From Cryphonectria parasitica EP155 (taxonomy: Eukaryota > Ascomycota > Sordariomycetes > Diaporthales > Cryphonectriaceae): a stretch of 64,000 nucleotides of DNA. Of the stretch, positions 12,146 through 24,103 are shown piece by piece (the first letter of the stretch is position 1; each line of letters begins with the position of its first letter). The stretch spans positions 434,001 to 498,000 of the forward strand of contig NW_024468916.1 of the NCBI RefSeq assembly GCF_011745365.1, read 5' to 3'. A program made the position numbers and the translations under genes. The notes under the pieces were generated by a model. The model was given only the letters and a program-made list of their open reading frames with translations. It did no database searches and was not told the origin of the DNA.

Positions 12146-12161
12146 ATTCTTGAACAAGAAT
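12146..12161. other. Palindrome next to the 5' LTR of A1 (primer-site region)
   Basis: ATTCTTGAACAAGAAT, a perfect 16-base palindrome, starts eight bases inside the 5' LTR. It is conserved in A0, A2 and A3 with single transitions. There is no TGG-initiated tRNA primer-binding site beside the LTR. Some chromoviruses (Tf1 group) use a self-primer, so this could belong to such a structure. Confidence 0.45.
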
Positions 12162-12169
12162 TATCAAAA

Positions 12170-12649
12170 TGTAATAAGCACTGTAGCAATCCGAAGATTT
12201 CTAAGTATACGAAGGAGTTTATGCTAACAAGAGCAGTATTAAAGTGCTAAGTTCTTGAATACAGAACTATACAAGTTCTAATAAGCGATGCAAGTATTTA
12301 CTATCTTTAGAGCTACTCAGTGTATGAAACTGAATACTTAGATTAACAACTGAAGAACTATCTAAAGGAAATCTATTTAGCAGCAAGAAATGTAAACCTT
12401 TATATACCTGGTTCTTCAGTCTCTTGCTTGCTGGTGATTATCCTGGATTACTACTGATCATTCCGGATTACTATTGATCACTAAGCGCTGGTGATCACTA
12501 GTGATTGCCTTATTGTCTGATTGGTTGGCCTGTAACCCTAACCCTGGGTTATGTAATCCTTGTGGATTGTCTGATGTTGAGTTATGATATCTGGTTCTTG
12601 TTTGCCTGTGATCTGTTTTCGTGACCTGCATGTTGGATGGGTTATAACA
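12170..12649 (-). repeat. 5' LTR of A1
   Basis: 480 bp, TGTAATAAGC ... GTTATAACA. In element direction a TATA box, TATATAAAGG, is at 12406-12397. U3 contains repeated GGATTACTACTGATCA-type units (about 12436-12512) and the telomere-like TAACCCTAACCCTGGGTTA at 12533-12551. It is less mutated than the 3' LTR. Confidence 0.93.
12397..12406 (-). promoter_or_regulatory. TATA box in the 5' LTR of A1
   Basis: Minus strand TATATAAAGG at the U3/R side of the LTR. The equivalent place in A3 reads AATATATAAGAAC. Confidence 0.6.
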
Positions 12650-12654
12650 TATAG

Positions 12655-14632
12655 AGAAATCCAGAGATGAAATAATCAAAGAAAAGCTTGATCTATATTA
12701 CAAATAGTATTTCTAATAGCACAGAATGATTTAGCAATATCAATCTATTATTAATAATATAGAATATCATCTATTTAGAGAAGCTGCTACAGAAAATATT
12801 AGTTTTAAGAACTTTAATAAGTATTATATCTAATTCATTATATATATATAAGATAATATTCGATATTAGTATATAAAACAAATGCATATTCGAACATAGA
12901 AAGAGAGCTACTAAGCTCATTTTAGCATCTATATTCAGCATTGCTTATACAGATTCATTCTCTTTACCTCTCAGCTGCAAAGGAATATATACTACCAGAG
13001 CAATGCTTCTATCTCGAATGCTGCTAAAAGCAATCATAGAAGCTATTATAGAAGGAAATAAGGATTTATTGAAAGCTTGAATTATATTAATAATAAGCTT
13101 AATATAGCTAGATTTAGCAATAAGAAACAAAGCTTGAACTGCAAATAATTAAGCTAATCTCGAAAAATACTTAATAATATCCCGAGTATTGATAATCTAA
13201 CTATCAATAAGCTTTTCAGATTGGAAAAGCATTGAGATTCCGGATTTATGCTGCAATAAATTAGCTAATCCAGCAGTATCTGCCTTATGCAGATCTGAGC
13301 TAGTTTGATTATTAAAATCAACAACTTTTCAAGCTTTAGAACTAACTCCTTGAAGACTGTAAATCAAACGAGCTTCCTATTCTGATAATATAACTATTAT
13401 TTCCTAGTCTGAAACTTTCAACAAATAGTTTAGAAACTGATTTAGAAGCTTATTACTAATAGCTTAAACTATTAGCTCTCTATTCAGATTATTAGATTGC
13501 TTATTAAATTCCTCCGATTCAATATTCCTGAAATGTATAAAGATCTCAACAGTTCTCATACTTGCATCTCCTTCAACCTTACTATCATCATATCCAGCCT
13601 TCCTAATACAGCGCTTCTTTGCTTTACTTACATTTATCTAAGCTTGAATAAGCTCAATACCTACAGCATTAATACTAGAAAGCTTTAGTAAATATAGTTC
13701 AGCTTGAGCTGAAGTAAGATATAATTTCCTTACTTAAATCTTATTAATATTACTAAAGATCTTAATATTATTAATTCTATACTAATTATTGCATTTAGAA
13801 ACGAAATTAATCTCTTTCTACAGTATCTTATTCTTAGCTATCTCAGAATCTCTATACTATTTCTTATTCTCTTGAATTAAGCTAATATATTAAGAGATTC
13901 AAGAATTCTCAATACTCTTTAGCTGCTAATTCTTACAGAAACTAAGAATCAAACAAATTATACTGCTTTTGGAATTATCTCAAGCGAATATAATCTAGCT
14001 ATATAATACTAATTTTAACTTAGAATTCAGAAACTCTAAGCAATTACTAAGATACTATTCTAGCTTTGCTAATGCTAAAGCATAGCAAATGCTACAATCT
14101 ATAATAATACAGAGTTTTATGCACTCATAAGCTCCATGAAATTTCAATCTACAGCTATAGCATCTGTGCAGAGTTCTATTCTTCTTCAGAATTTCATTAA
14201 TCTCCGCTCGCTATACTTCAGAATACTGCTTATCCTTATCCTCCGAACTTGTATAGATAATATTCATCTGCAAGAAATTTGCATTTCTCTGGAAAGAATT
14301 TCTTATAGAAATAGTTTAAAAATGCTTAATTAGTTATAAGATTTCTTATAGAGCTTTGATTTAATTATATAAAACATTTTATATCTATCTAAAAGCATTA
14401 GTCTATAGCTTTAAGAATTTTATCATTGCAATTTGATTAATGCAAAGTTGCTCTATTATTAAAGCTAACTGATTATATTCTTAATTGCTCTTCTAAGCAG
14501 ATTCAGCTTTCAAAATCTGCTTAATTAATTCAAGCTGAGCTTGCTAATTACGAATTAACTATTGAGACGATTAATAGTATAATAGCTCTACTGCTTATTC
14601 CAATAGATTTATCGATTAACTGAGAGCATTAT
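12655..14632 (-). mobile_element. B1 internal fragment between A1 and A2 (gag C-terminus, protease)
   Basis: Continuous with 5103 and 22038 once A1 and A2 are removed. It aligns in reverse with B2 from about 27590 to 29535. It includes the protease region (SxRDRSIA... IPLQL around 13020-12945 on the minus strand). Short plus-strand ORFs at 13497 and 14136 are shadows. Confidence 0.85.
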
Positions 14633-15079
14633 TGTAATGAGCACTGCAGCAATCCGAAGATTCCTAAGTATACAAGGAGATTTATGCTAACAAGAGCGGT
14701 ATCGAAGTATCAAGACCTTGAATACGGAATCGTACAAGTCTTAATAAGCAGTGCAAGTGTTTACTGCCTTTGGAGCTACTCAGTATAGAAAACTGAATAC
14801 TTAGATTAATAACTGAAGAGCTATATACTGGATTCATCTAATGATAATAAATATATTCTTATATATTTAGCTCTTTAGTTCTAACTAATCTAATTATATT
14901 ATAATTTCTTATAGTTATTTCTCTGAATATATTAACTATATTCATAGCTAATATAGTTGTACTAATAATCCTAATCCGGATTACATAATCCTAATTAGTA
15001 TTCAATATTGAATTATAATATCTAGTTCCTTAATTAGTAAAGCTTATTCTATAATCTGCATATTAAATGAATTATAATA
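14633..15079 (-). repeat. 3' LTR of A2
   Basis: TGTAATGAGC ... ATTATAATA. Pairs with 21586-22032. It is followed by a pyrimidine run on plus that is the polypurine tract on minus. Confidence 0.92.
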
Positions 15080-15144
15080 TTATCTTTCTTCTATCAGTTA
15101 TTATTCTTAACAATCTTCTATAAGTATTCTAGCAAGTTCTTCGT

Positions 15145-15792
15145 ATGCATAATCTTGCCTTCCTGATTAAGATATTGAACAGAATCAACAAATCCTATAT
15201 TTGCAAATCTTTTTCCGTTCCAAAGAGTATTCAAGATCGAGATCTCTTAGTTTTCCGCTTCTTGGAAAATTTTATTAAGATGCTTGTTTGTTCCTATTGT
15301 AAAGATTGTGATTTCGGATTCTGCAAGGTGTTTTCCGGAGATTCTTCTTATTGCATCGAATGCATTTGACTAAGCTGCTCTAAGTACAATATTATAAGCT
15401 CTTTCTCTGAGAAGCTTTGCAATATTGCTATTTAATATTAAAAGTTGGAGAATGAGATTAAGAAGAGGGAAATTAAGCTTCTCTGTTTGTATTAATAGAA
15501 GCAGATGTAATCTGAGAAGATAAAATATGCTCTGCATTATAGCATTATTTGCATAAAGGAATTGGATTGTATGAAAGCTAAGGAAGCTAAGGCTAAGAGA
15601 ATGCATATTGCTGCTAAAATATAAGCTATAGTAGTAGAGGAATCTGTTGTTGTAGCTAGAGATTCTTTCTTTGAAGGTTTCAACTGGAATTCTGTAGATT
15701 TGGAAGGTTCTGTAATAGATTGATTGAGCTTTCTGGAGAGTAAGATTTCTGAGATTTCTGAATTTTGGTCTGAGGCAGAGCGATCGTCTTAG
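15145..15792 (+). pseudogene. aORF of A2: opposite-strand Cys-motif/coiled-coil protein
   Basis: One frame from ATG 15145 to TAG 15790-15792 (216 codons). The Cys-rich N-terminal part has CSYCKDC, then DSSYCIEC. It is followed by a charged helical region and an acidic tail with FNWNSVD. TGA at 15367, TAA/TAG around 15436-15512 and TGA at 15721 are RIP-type stops. Its stop overlaps the pol stop (TTAG, 15789-15792), as in A1 and A3. The minus-strand ORF at 15370-15816 is a shadow of it. Function unknown. Confidence 0.65.
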
Positions 15793-18700
15793 ATACTGGT
15801 TTTCTTTCTTTTCCAATATTCAGCTATTCTTTTCTGAGCGTTTTTAATATTCTTCTGTAGTTCTCATGAGTTTTCGCTTGCTGGGTAGCCTTTCCATTTG
15901 ATAAGGTATTCCCTTGTGCTGTTCGTACTTTTATACTTGAAAATCTTTTCCACTTCATACTCTGATTCGTTATTTTCTACTTCTGCTATATTATTTGCTA
16001 GTATTTCCTGTACTGCTAATTCCAGCAGTAAGATATAGAAAATCAGATATATTCTTATCCTATAAAGTAATACTAACTTGTAATTAACCGGAGAAATCTA
16101 TTGCAAGATTTTGAATAATTCTAACTTCTTATAATTAAGTTTATTGCTAAATCTGATTATTTTAATATTTTTCCGAAGTAAATAAATCTTATCTCCCTTC
16201 TATAGGATTGATTCTTTAATCCTTTTAGAGTTTGCATATTGTATTATTTATTTCTAAACGAATTATAATTCTGATTGGAGTTCTTTCTAAACTTTTCTAA
16301 TCTTCTTAATTCTTTTATCTGCAGCTTCTGCATTTGCTTCTAGCAGTATTTTGTAATAAGCTGTTAGATTATATCTGTAGAGTATAAAGAATGATAATTT
16401 CTTTATTATACTTATATCTGCGCTATTATAAGCAAACTGTGCAAAAAGCAATAGATTAATCCAGTTATTCTGTTTCTGATTAATATAATATTGTAAGTAT
16501 TATTCAATAATTTAATTCATTCTTTTTATCTATTTATTTATTTATAAGTAAAATGCTATAGATATTCTATAATGTATTCTGAGCTGTTTTATAAGCAAAA
16601 TTCAAAACTTTGAGTTGAACTTTCTATTTCTATTAGAGATTACTTCTTCTAATATACTATAATTAGCAATAATCATTCTGAGGAATGCATATGCAAGTTC
16701 TTCTGCTATACTGCTTTTCTTATAGAGAAGAAAATAAGCATACTTGCTCAGTTTGCAAATCACTACTAGAATGCTATTATATTATATCTTAATTAAGAGT
16801 TCTTATAAGAAAGATAGCTTAATAATAAAGTTTAGACTAATAGATTGCTAAATAATTGTAAATATTAATAAGAAATGCAGTAGTTTATAAAGCTTATATC
16901 TTTCTGCTTTATTCTTTTTGCAGCTATTATATTATTATAAAATATTTTTAATTCTTTTTCTAAGATTTAGTAAACTTTAATATCTTCTAATGCATTTATA
17001 GATTGCTCTAACTTTCTAATATTCATATACTAGTATACTGTATATATTCTTAATATAATTATTTTATTCATCTGAAATTATTAATTCTGAATTCTTTTCT
17101 AAGAGTTTTATTCTGAAAGCAGTATTCAGTTCTCTATATATATTGATGAGATTTTCTAATTCATTTTAAGCAAAGATATTCTATATATTTAAAAAGTCTG
17201 CATCTCAATAATCTGATCTTCTGCTAAGAGCATCTGCTTATCCATTCTCCAAGCTTTTGTAATACACAATTTTGAAATTGAACTATAAGAGGAATTCTGC
17301 TTATCTAACTTGTTGCTTATTCAAAATCTTGATTGTTATAAATATAGTTAGATTCTTATAATTCAAGTGAACTATGATTGAGTATTGTACGCTAATAAGA
17401 TAATATTGCTATTCTTCAAAAGCTTTTACTATTGCTATAAATTCCTAATCAGAGATTCTATAGTTAATTTCTGAGCTATTTAACTTCTTTGAGAAATTGC
17501 TTATAATTCTTAAATATTCTTAATTATCTTGCTAGCTAAGTTGTTTCCCGAGTATATATTCTGATGTATTAATCTCAATTTTAAAGGATTTGTAAAGATC
17601 TGCTTTATACAGAACTAGCTCTGAGATGATATGCTTAATGATTTTATTAAAAGCTTCTTGTACTTTGGAGATTTATTCGAAGAATTGATTTCTTTTGATA
17701 AGATTTGTAAGAAGATATGCAATTCAGCTGTAGTTTTTAATAAACTGCTTATAGAAGTTGATATATCTGAGAAAAAACCTGATATTTCTAATATTTTTAG
17801 GAATTAACTAGTTTCTAACAGCTTTTATCTTATCTTTCTATAGCTTAATGCATTCTAGCTTGATTATAAATCTAAAGTAGTTAATCTTTTGTATATAAAA
17901 GTAACTCTTTGCAGATTTTATAAGAAGTTTTGCATCTTGAAGCGTTTGCAACACTGTTTCTACATATTTTTTGTATTCTTTCAATATTCAAGAGAAAATA
18001 AGAATATTATTAAGATATGCAATGATGAACTGATTCAGATGCTTATATAGAATATAATTAATCATTTTCTGAAATAAAGCTGAAGTATTCGTTAAACTAA
18101 AAAATATAACCAAATATTCATAGTATTTATAATATATTCTGAAAGCAGTTTTCCATTCTTCTTCTTTCTTTATTCTAATCAGATTATAAGCTTCTTTCAG
18201 ATTCAGAACTATAAATTACTATACTCCTTGCAATCTATTTTATAATTCTTTGATAAGTAGCAATAGATATTGATTCTTGATTGTAATATTATTAAATTGC
18301 TTATAATTAATATATAGCTTAAGCTTGCTATTTTTCTTAGATATAAATAAGATAGAATATTCTGCTAGTAATTGCAATAATTATATATATTCTTTCTTAA
18401 GATTCTTATTGAGATATTCTCTGAGTGCTTCTAGTTATACTTTATTTAGTTTGTAAATGGGAAAGAATTTGAGCTATTTCTCTTCTTATAGCGGAATCTT
18501 GTAGTTATATAAGCTGTATTCTGATAATTCTATATTCAATTCTTTCTGGAATAGTTTCTTGAACTTGTAATATTTTTATAGTATATTTGCAAGTATTAGT
18601 TCTGATCTCTGTACTGTTTCTGCTATCTGGAGGAATAGTAGATATTGTTGAGCATACTTCTTTTCTAATAGCGTTTTCAAGAGCTTTAAGTATTCGCTTC

Positions 18701-19487
18701 GAGCCAGACTGAGCGCTTGAGAGCCTGGTTTCAAGATTTTTTCTGTATGAATCTACAATTCACTTTCTAAAGCTTTTTCTTGTTGCTTTAAAGCAAACTA
18801 ACTTGCTAAGAGTCTTGCTTCTATTATTTTGCTAATCTATTAGCATTTTAGTACTATTTGAGTTCGCTCATTACTAGATTCTTCTTCTTGAACTGCTAGC
18901 TCTGCTAACTTAGAAGTATGTAGGAAGTTATATAAAGCTTCTTTTTCTAAGTATTCTTCAGCTACTAGCTTCAATCCTGCGTTATTAATTGCAACTATCT
19001 CTCTAGATACAGCTTGTTCTCATAAGATCTAGCTAGTAATCCAATTGATTCGAGAATTATGCTCTTTGAGCTATAAAAGCTCTATAATCAGCTTATGCTA
19101 TACTATATTCATGATATTAAAAGAAGCTCTGATTATATATTCTTAAATCAAAATAAGTAGATAATTAATCTTCTTATCGATTATTCCTTGATTATATGCA
19201 ATAGATTATTCTTTTACAATGCTAAGAATATATAAGCATCTCTTTTATCTTTATTATAATTATATCTAATTAATAATATATGGGGATATAAAGTTTCCCT
19301 AAGCGTTACTATTCAATAGTACGCTGTATTTGTATTCTTGAATGTATATATTAAACTTGATATAAGCATAATCTATTCTGAAAGCTTTATATAAGAACTG
19401 TTTCAATCTAATCATCTGCAATCTCTTTACAAGCAATCCTGTTCTTTTGAGTTTATTAAGAACTGCTTGTTCTTCTGAGCTTGCTTT
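15789..19487 (-). pseudogene. pol: pol of A2: protease, RT, RNase H, integrase, chromodomain
   Basis: Aligned end to end with A1 pol and of the same length within one codon (about 1,233 codons to TAA 15791-15789). The RT lies near 18100-17850 and the integrase core near 16800-16600. The chromodomain is at the 3' end. It is more heavily mutated than A1, with almost no ORF over 60 codons left. The frame is -1 relative to its gag, the same offset as A1 and A3. Confidence 0.85.
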
Positions 19488-21526
19488 GCTACTTCTTAAG
19501 CAAGCTTCTTAGCTTGTTTTTGCTTATATTATTATTGTTTCTAATCTTTCTTCTATTAATACTAGTTGCAAATCTTATTATTAATATGAATTATGTAGAG
19601 TATTGTTTTGTACTGCTATTATTTTATTTTCTTGTTTATATATTGCATAAGGCAGTTATTTAGTAGTTCGATATATATATTGTAATACTATCTGTTAAAA
19701 ATCTTTCTGAAGTAGAGTTTCTATTCTTCAACAGCTTGAAGAATTTGTTCTAGTTCTCTGATAGAGAATTATCTATATTGCATCTTATTCGAGAAATGCA
19801 TTCTGCAGCTATAATAGATGCAGAAAATCTAAGCTAATTTATAGTATAGATTATAAAGTAAGCTGATCTGAGAGTTTTTATCTTCTCATGCTTCGATATT
19901 CTGTAAGAGAATGCAGATAAAGAGCTTTTCTAGTTCTATCCTATAAACAAGATATTCAATCCATATTGTTTCCTTATTCCACTCAATATCGAAGAAATAC
20001 CTTTCTATAGATTTTCTGAGTTTATTATTTACGAAAAACTTCAGTGAATTATTAAATCGTTCGTTCTAGCTTGATTTTTCTATTGCTTGAAAAGCATTTT
20101 CAGTATTATTTAGATATTTATACTAATAATTAAGAGAGTATCATCCCTTATTCATATCCCTAGTTATAGTACTTAGTATAAGCAATGAAGAATATTAAAG
20201 AGTATTATTGCTAAGCTCTTCTTTCAATATCTGAATGCTTTATTCTATGATATTAGAATAGTTCGAGTTATTACTTGTAAGAATGCTAAGCATGCACTCT
20301 TATTCTGCTGTAGCTATTTGTCTGCAGCGCTGAAGCTTCTAAGGAAACTATTCTGAATCTTCCTTACTTGAGAGATATATTAAGCAGTTATTATTATAGC
20401 AGAATATTCAGCTGAGACTTTTATAATTAATAGAATTCGATATTTGCTCTAAAAGAATGTTTTTGCTCAGTTAATTAGATTTCTATTATTAAGCAATATT
20501 TATCTAGCATTCTTTCTGAATTAATTGCTATTTATTCTTTCGGAATTAATAGTAGTTGCATACAATATATTCTTGTTTGTTATAATTATAGCAAATAATA
20601 TTATTCTCTTTGCTATACTGTTTGTTAGCAGCATTGAGTTTTATAGAATTAATATGCATAGTACTGCTTTAAGCTATGCTGCTATATTAATTGCTATTCT
20701 TATTTTGGAATTTCTTGCTTATATTAGCTGGGAATCTCCAAGTCTAGCTTTCTTTTTTCTTAAATTTCTTTATCCGTTATTCATATAAATAATTATTGAT
20801 ATGAATAGCTTGATTAGAGAATATTGCAAAATTCTCTAGCTAATTCTATTTAGAGATTTTATCTTTAATATTATTCTTGAGTTCCTTATAATAATATTCT
20901 ATAAGATTCTTATCTTTCTATAGAAGTCTTATTAAGAATTGCTTAAATCTAATTATATAAGCAGAAGCTAATTTGGTTTGTTTAAGATTTATAAGCTGCT
21001 AAGCTATAATGCGCTCTTTATTAGAATTATTAAAAGTTTTCTTAAGAGCTTTTTCGAAGCTTTTAAAAGAATTGAATATATTCTTAATATTCTAAATATA
21101 TGCATTGGGATTATTCTAATGCTCTAAATAGTTATATAGAGAAAGCTTATATTAAATAAGAGTATTCTTTTCGAAGTAAGTTCTTGCAAGAATAATCTTC
21201 TCAGATTCTATAGTAAATTAGATTGCATAATACAAAAAGTATGCTCTGCAGTAAATAAGGAATCTATATAGCATCTTTTGATTGCTATTGTATATAGCAA
21301 GCTTATCTATCTTATATGCCTTTTCAGCACTACTAATAACTACAGAGATAAATTGCACTTGCTAAGCTTATTAAGCTAGCTAAATTTGCTAATTAGCAAT
21401 AGTAGCACTCTAAGCTTGCTATTATTCATACAGATTCTGAATATGCTAAATAAGCTAGTATATCTGATTAATTAGTTCTTTCTAAGTAGAAACATGCAAG
21501 AATAAAGAAATTTCTAAAAAAGCTAT
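19427..21526 (-). pseudogene. gag: gag of A2
   Basis: ATA start at 21526-21524, TAA end at 19429-19427, 700 codons. The zinc-knuckle region is near 20590. The plus-strand ORFs at 19481 and 20525 are antisense shadows of the Lys/Gln-rich tail and the knuckle region. RIP stops occur throughout. Confidence 0.78.
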
Positions 21527-21585
21527 TATATTCCATATTGCTCAAGAGGTAATACTAAACTGTTCTTAAACAAGAGTTATCAAAA

Positions 21586-22032
21586 TATAATAAGCACTGT
21601 AGCAATCCGAAGATTCCTAAATATATAAGGAGATTTATGCTAACAAGAGCAGTATTGAAGTATCAAGATCTTGAATATGGAATTGTACAAGTCTTAATAA
21701 GCAGTGCAAGTATTTATTGCTTTTAGAGCTACTTAGTATAGAAAACTGAATACTTAGATTGATAACTGAAGAGCTATGTACTGAATCCATCTAATGGTAA
21801 TGAATGTGTTCTTATATATTCAGCTTTTCAGTTCTGACTAATCTAACTATGTTATGATTCCTTATAGTTATTTCTCCGAATATGTTAACTATGTTTATAG
21901 CTAACATAGTTGCGCTAGCAATCCTAATCCGAGTTATGTAATCCTGATTAGTACCCGATGTTGAATTGTAATATCTGGTTCCTTGGTTGGTGGGGCCTAT
22001 CCTGTAATCTGCATGTTGGATGGGTTATAACA
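21586..22032 (-). repeat. 5' LTR of A2
   Basis: 447 bp, TATAATAAGC ... GTTATAACA. U3 contains an interrupted inverted repeat built on CTAACTATGTTATG/CATAGCTAACATAG (about 21840-21910). The telomere-like motif of A1/A3 is degenerate here (ATCCTAATCCGAGTT). Confidence 0.92.
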
Positions 22033-22037
22033 ATTAT

Positions 22038-23783
22038 ACATCGAATATAGAATAGAAACAAGCTATATCTAATCAAGAATCAGCTGAAATAAAAGTATAG
22101 AAAAATCTTAGAATTGAGCTTATTAATAAAGTTAAAGATTAGTAGCACTGAAAGCAAGTTAATCTTGAATCTTCTTCTGAAATACTTCATAATAAACCTT
22201 CAACAGCTTTTCCATAAAATAAAGTTACTTCTTATTGCTAATACTTTCAGCAGTAATACTATAGTTAGCTCGAAAGTGCTTAATTCAGATTAAAGAAAGC
22301 TTTATCCATACTTCTGCTACAGATTAACTATCTTTAATCTTAAAACGAATAAAAGTATTATTATAATTTATAATAAATAATCAGAAGTTAGCAGTATTAA
22401 TAATGAAATAGTTATTAATAATATTCAGATACTTCTATTCGAAAGTATATACTTAAAGATAATTCTAAGAGCAATAAGCAACTAATAGTTGCTTCTTCTA
22501 TTCATTCCAAGTTTTAGCGCTTATAGTAAATCTCTCTACTTCTCTAGCAATAATTATATCTATACAGAAGCTTTTCATAAAGTTAAATGCTTAAGTATCA
22601 TCAATCCCTTTAATCTAACGCTACTAGTTGAATTGCTTCAGCTACAAAAAGACTTTTATATAAGCAAACAACATTAACTTACTATCAGCAAGCTCACTAT
22701 AGAAAAGAAATCTGAAGTTCTAATTATAGTAGTTGTTAGCTAGATAGTTAGCTGAACTGGGTATTTAATTAGAAGAGCTTTCAGATATGAAAGCTATCTT
22801 TCCTCTTGATTATCGCTTTCTCTAATATTTCTTTGCCTTCCTGATTCGAAATTCTTGAGTTGAGAGCACTACAGCCAGAATGCCTTCCGTATTCTATAGA
22901 AGATAATATTATAGAAATTGAGAGAATTCAGATGCTTGAAAGAGATTCAATCTATAAGTAAAGCATATATAAGATCTATCTTATAATAAATAATAAGAGA
23001 TTAAATTAGCTATTTTATATTATATTAGAATTTTCTTTATTAATAATTCTGCTAATTAATAGAAATATTTCTAATTAAATATAAGATATTAATTAAAGTT
23101 TAATATTAGATAATATTATTATAATTCTTAATCTTTATTCCTTATATATACTAATAGTTTCTTATTTTTATCTTTCTATATTCTTTACTTTTGAAATAAT
23201 ACAACTAGCAAGCTTTTAATTTAAAGAATTAATATAGCTAGATATATTTAGATAGAGTATATTAATTAAACTATTATAAGAAGTATAGATCTTATTAACT
23301 ATACTACTTTTCTTTATAGAATATTATTCATTAAAAGCATCTTATTTTATAATTTAATCATAAATCTATATCTAATATAGTTAAACTTTCCGCTGCAGCT
23401 TGTATAAATCTAAGCTGTATTAGTTTCTATATAGAATTATTGATTGATATGAGAAATATTGGAAAAAGGAATTCGTTTCTTCGTAATATTAGCTTGCAAG
23501 CTTAATATATCATTTATCAGCTTATAATCAGAACTTATATTACTCCTTCTCTATTTACTTATCTTCTCTTTACAAGAAGTTTCAAGCATAATTCAGAGTT
23601 CAGATATAATATACAGCTTATTATATAAGCATAATAGATAAAGGAAATAGAAGAGCTCAGCAGGAAAAAAGAATGCACTCATTTATAGAATAAACTTGCT
23701 ATTCTTACTAATTCTTACAAACTATAATGCAAATAGCTCTAAGCTACCAGCTTGAATAGCTAAGTCTATACTCACTGCACTAT
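22038..23783 (-). mobile_element. B1 leader and gag N-terminal part
   Basis: Aligns in reverse with 25816-27590 of B2. 23783-22798 is leader without a convincing gene; gag starts at 22797. The plus-strand ORF at 22489 is a shadow of gag: the same shadow appears inverted at 26922-27110 in B2. Confidence 0.85.
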
Positions 23784-24103
23784 TGAACCAGAACTAGAGC
23801 GCCGTCGCCCTCGAAAGAAAAAGGAATAAATAGCTGCTGAAGCAATAAGCAAGAGCTCGTACAACCCAAGCATGCTTATACAGATAAGAACAGCAAACTA
23901 AGGCTATACGAGCACAAGAATAGGGTGAAAAACCTGTTTTAAATCTATTCAAAGGGTTCAAAATTGAAAAGAAGAGAAAGAATGCTTTTTTTGTTGCTTA
24001 TAGCTAAAGAATTTGAAAAGTGGGTGGTATTCTTTATATGTATGAGGACTCTTGACCTACTGTACTCCATGTCCCACGGACTACCACCCTGGCCACCACA
24101 ACA
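23784..24103 (-). repeat. 5' LTR of B1
   Basis: 320 bp. Read on minus it runs TGTTGTGGTGGCC ... CTGGTTCA, nearly identical to the other B LTRs. A TATA-like CATATAAAG is present. The plus-strand ORF at 23964 is a chance reading across its end. Confidence 0.93.

Larger units (their letters stand above)
5104..12649 (-). mobile_element. Gypsy family A, copy A1 (complete, nested in B1)
   Basis: A 7,546-bp element with both LTRs (5104-5583 and 12170-12649, 480 bp each). It is flanked by the 5-bp duplication TATAG (5099-5103 and 12650-12654). The flanks join into continuous B sequence that matches B2 near 29520-29560. Order in element direction is gag, protease, RT, RNase H, integrase, chromodomain; the aORF is on the other strand. 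Its LTRs are about 30 bp longer than those of the other A copies, owing to U3. Confidence 0.95.
14633..22032 (-). mobile_element. Gypsy family A, copy A2 (complete, nested in B1)
   Basis: A 7,400-bp element with LTRs 14633-15079 and 21586-22032 (447 bp each). It is flanked by ATTAT (14628-14632 and 22033-22037). Gene order is as in A1. The first two bases of the right LTR are TA instead of TG (RIP). Confidence 0.95.
5001..22797 (-). pseudogene. gag: gag-protease of B1, interrupted by A2 and A1
   Basis: Starts at an ATA (22797-22795) in the place of the ATG that C keeps at 51511. The parts are 22797-22038, 14632-12655 and 5103-5001. A protease-proximal segment is readable at 13130-12945 (minus). 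The A2 and A1 target duplications (ATTAT, TATAG) lie in the coding sequence. After removal of both elements the sequence aligns with uninterrupted B2. Numerous RIP stops are present. Confidence 0.75.
699..24103 (-). mobile_element. Gypsy family B, copy B1 (minus strand, split by A1 and A2)
   Basis: Its single visible LTR is the 5' LTR at 23784-24103. From there leftwards come the leader and gag (23783-22038), A2, gag-protease (14632-12655), A1, then the end of protease, the frameshift site and pol (5103-1213), the convergent region and the start of the opposite-strand ORF (to 699). A0 then interrupts it. The 3' LTR is off the left edge. Its right flank resumes B3 gag sequence at 24104 (CTAT), so B1 is inserted in B3. 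Confidence 0.9.

Noticed and set aside
15370..15816. 148-codon minus-strand ORF, the longest in the window
   Set aside because: It is the complement of the A2 aORF; its composition (Leu/Tyr/Ser) mirrors that gene and it breaks in A1 and A3.
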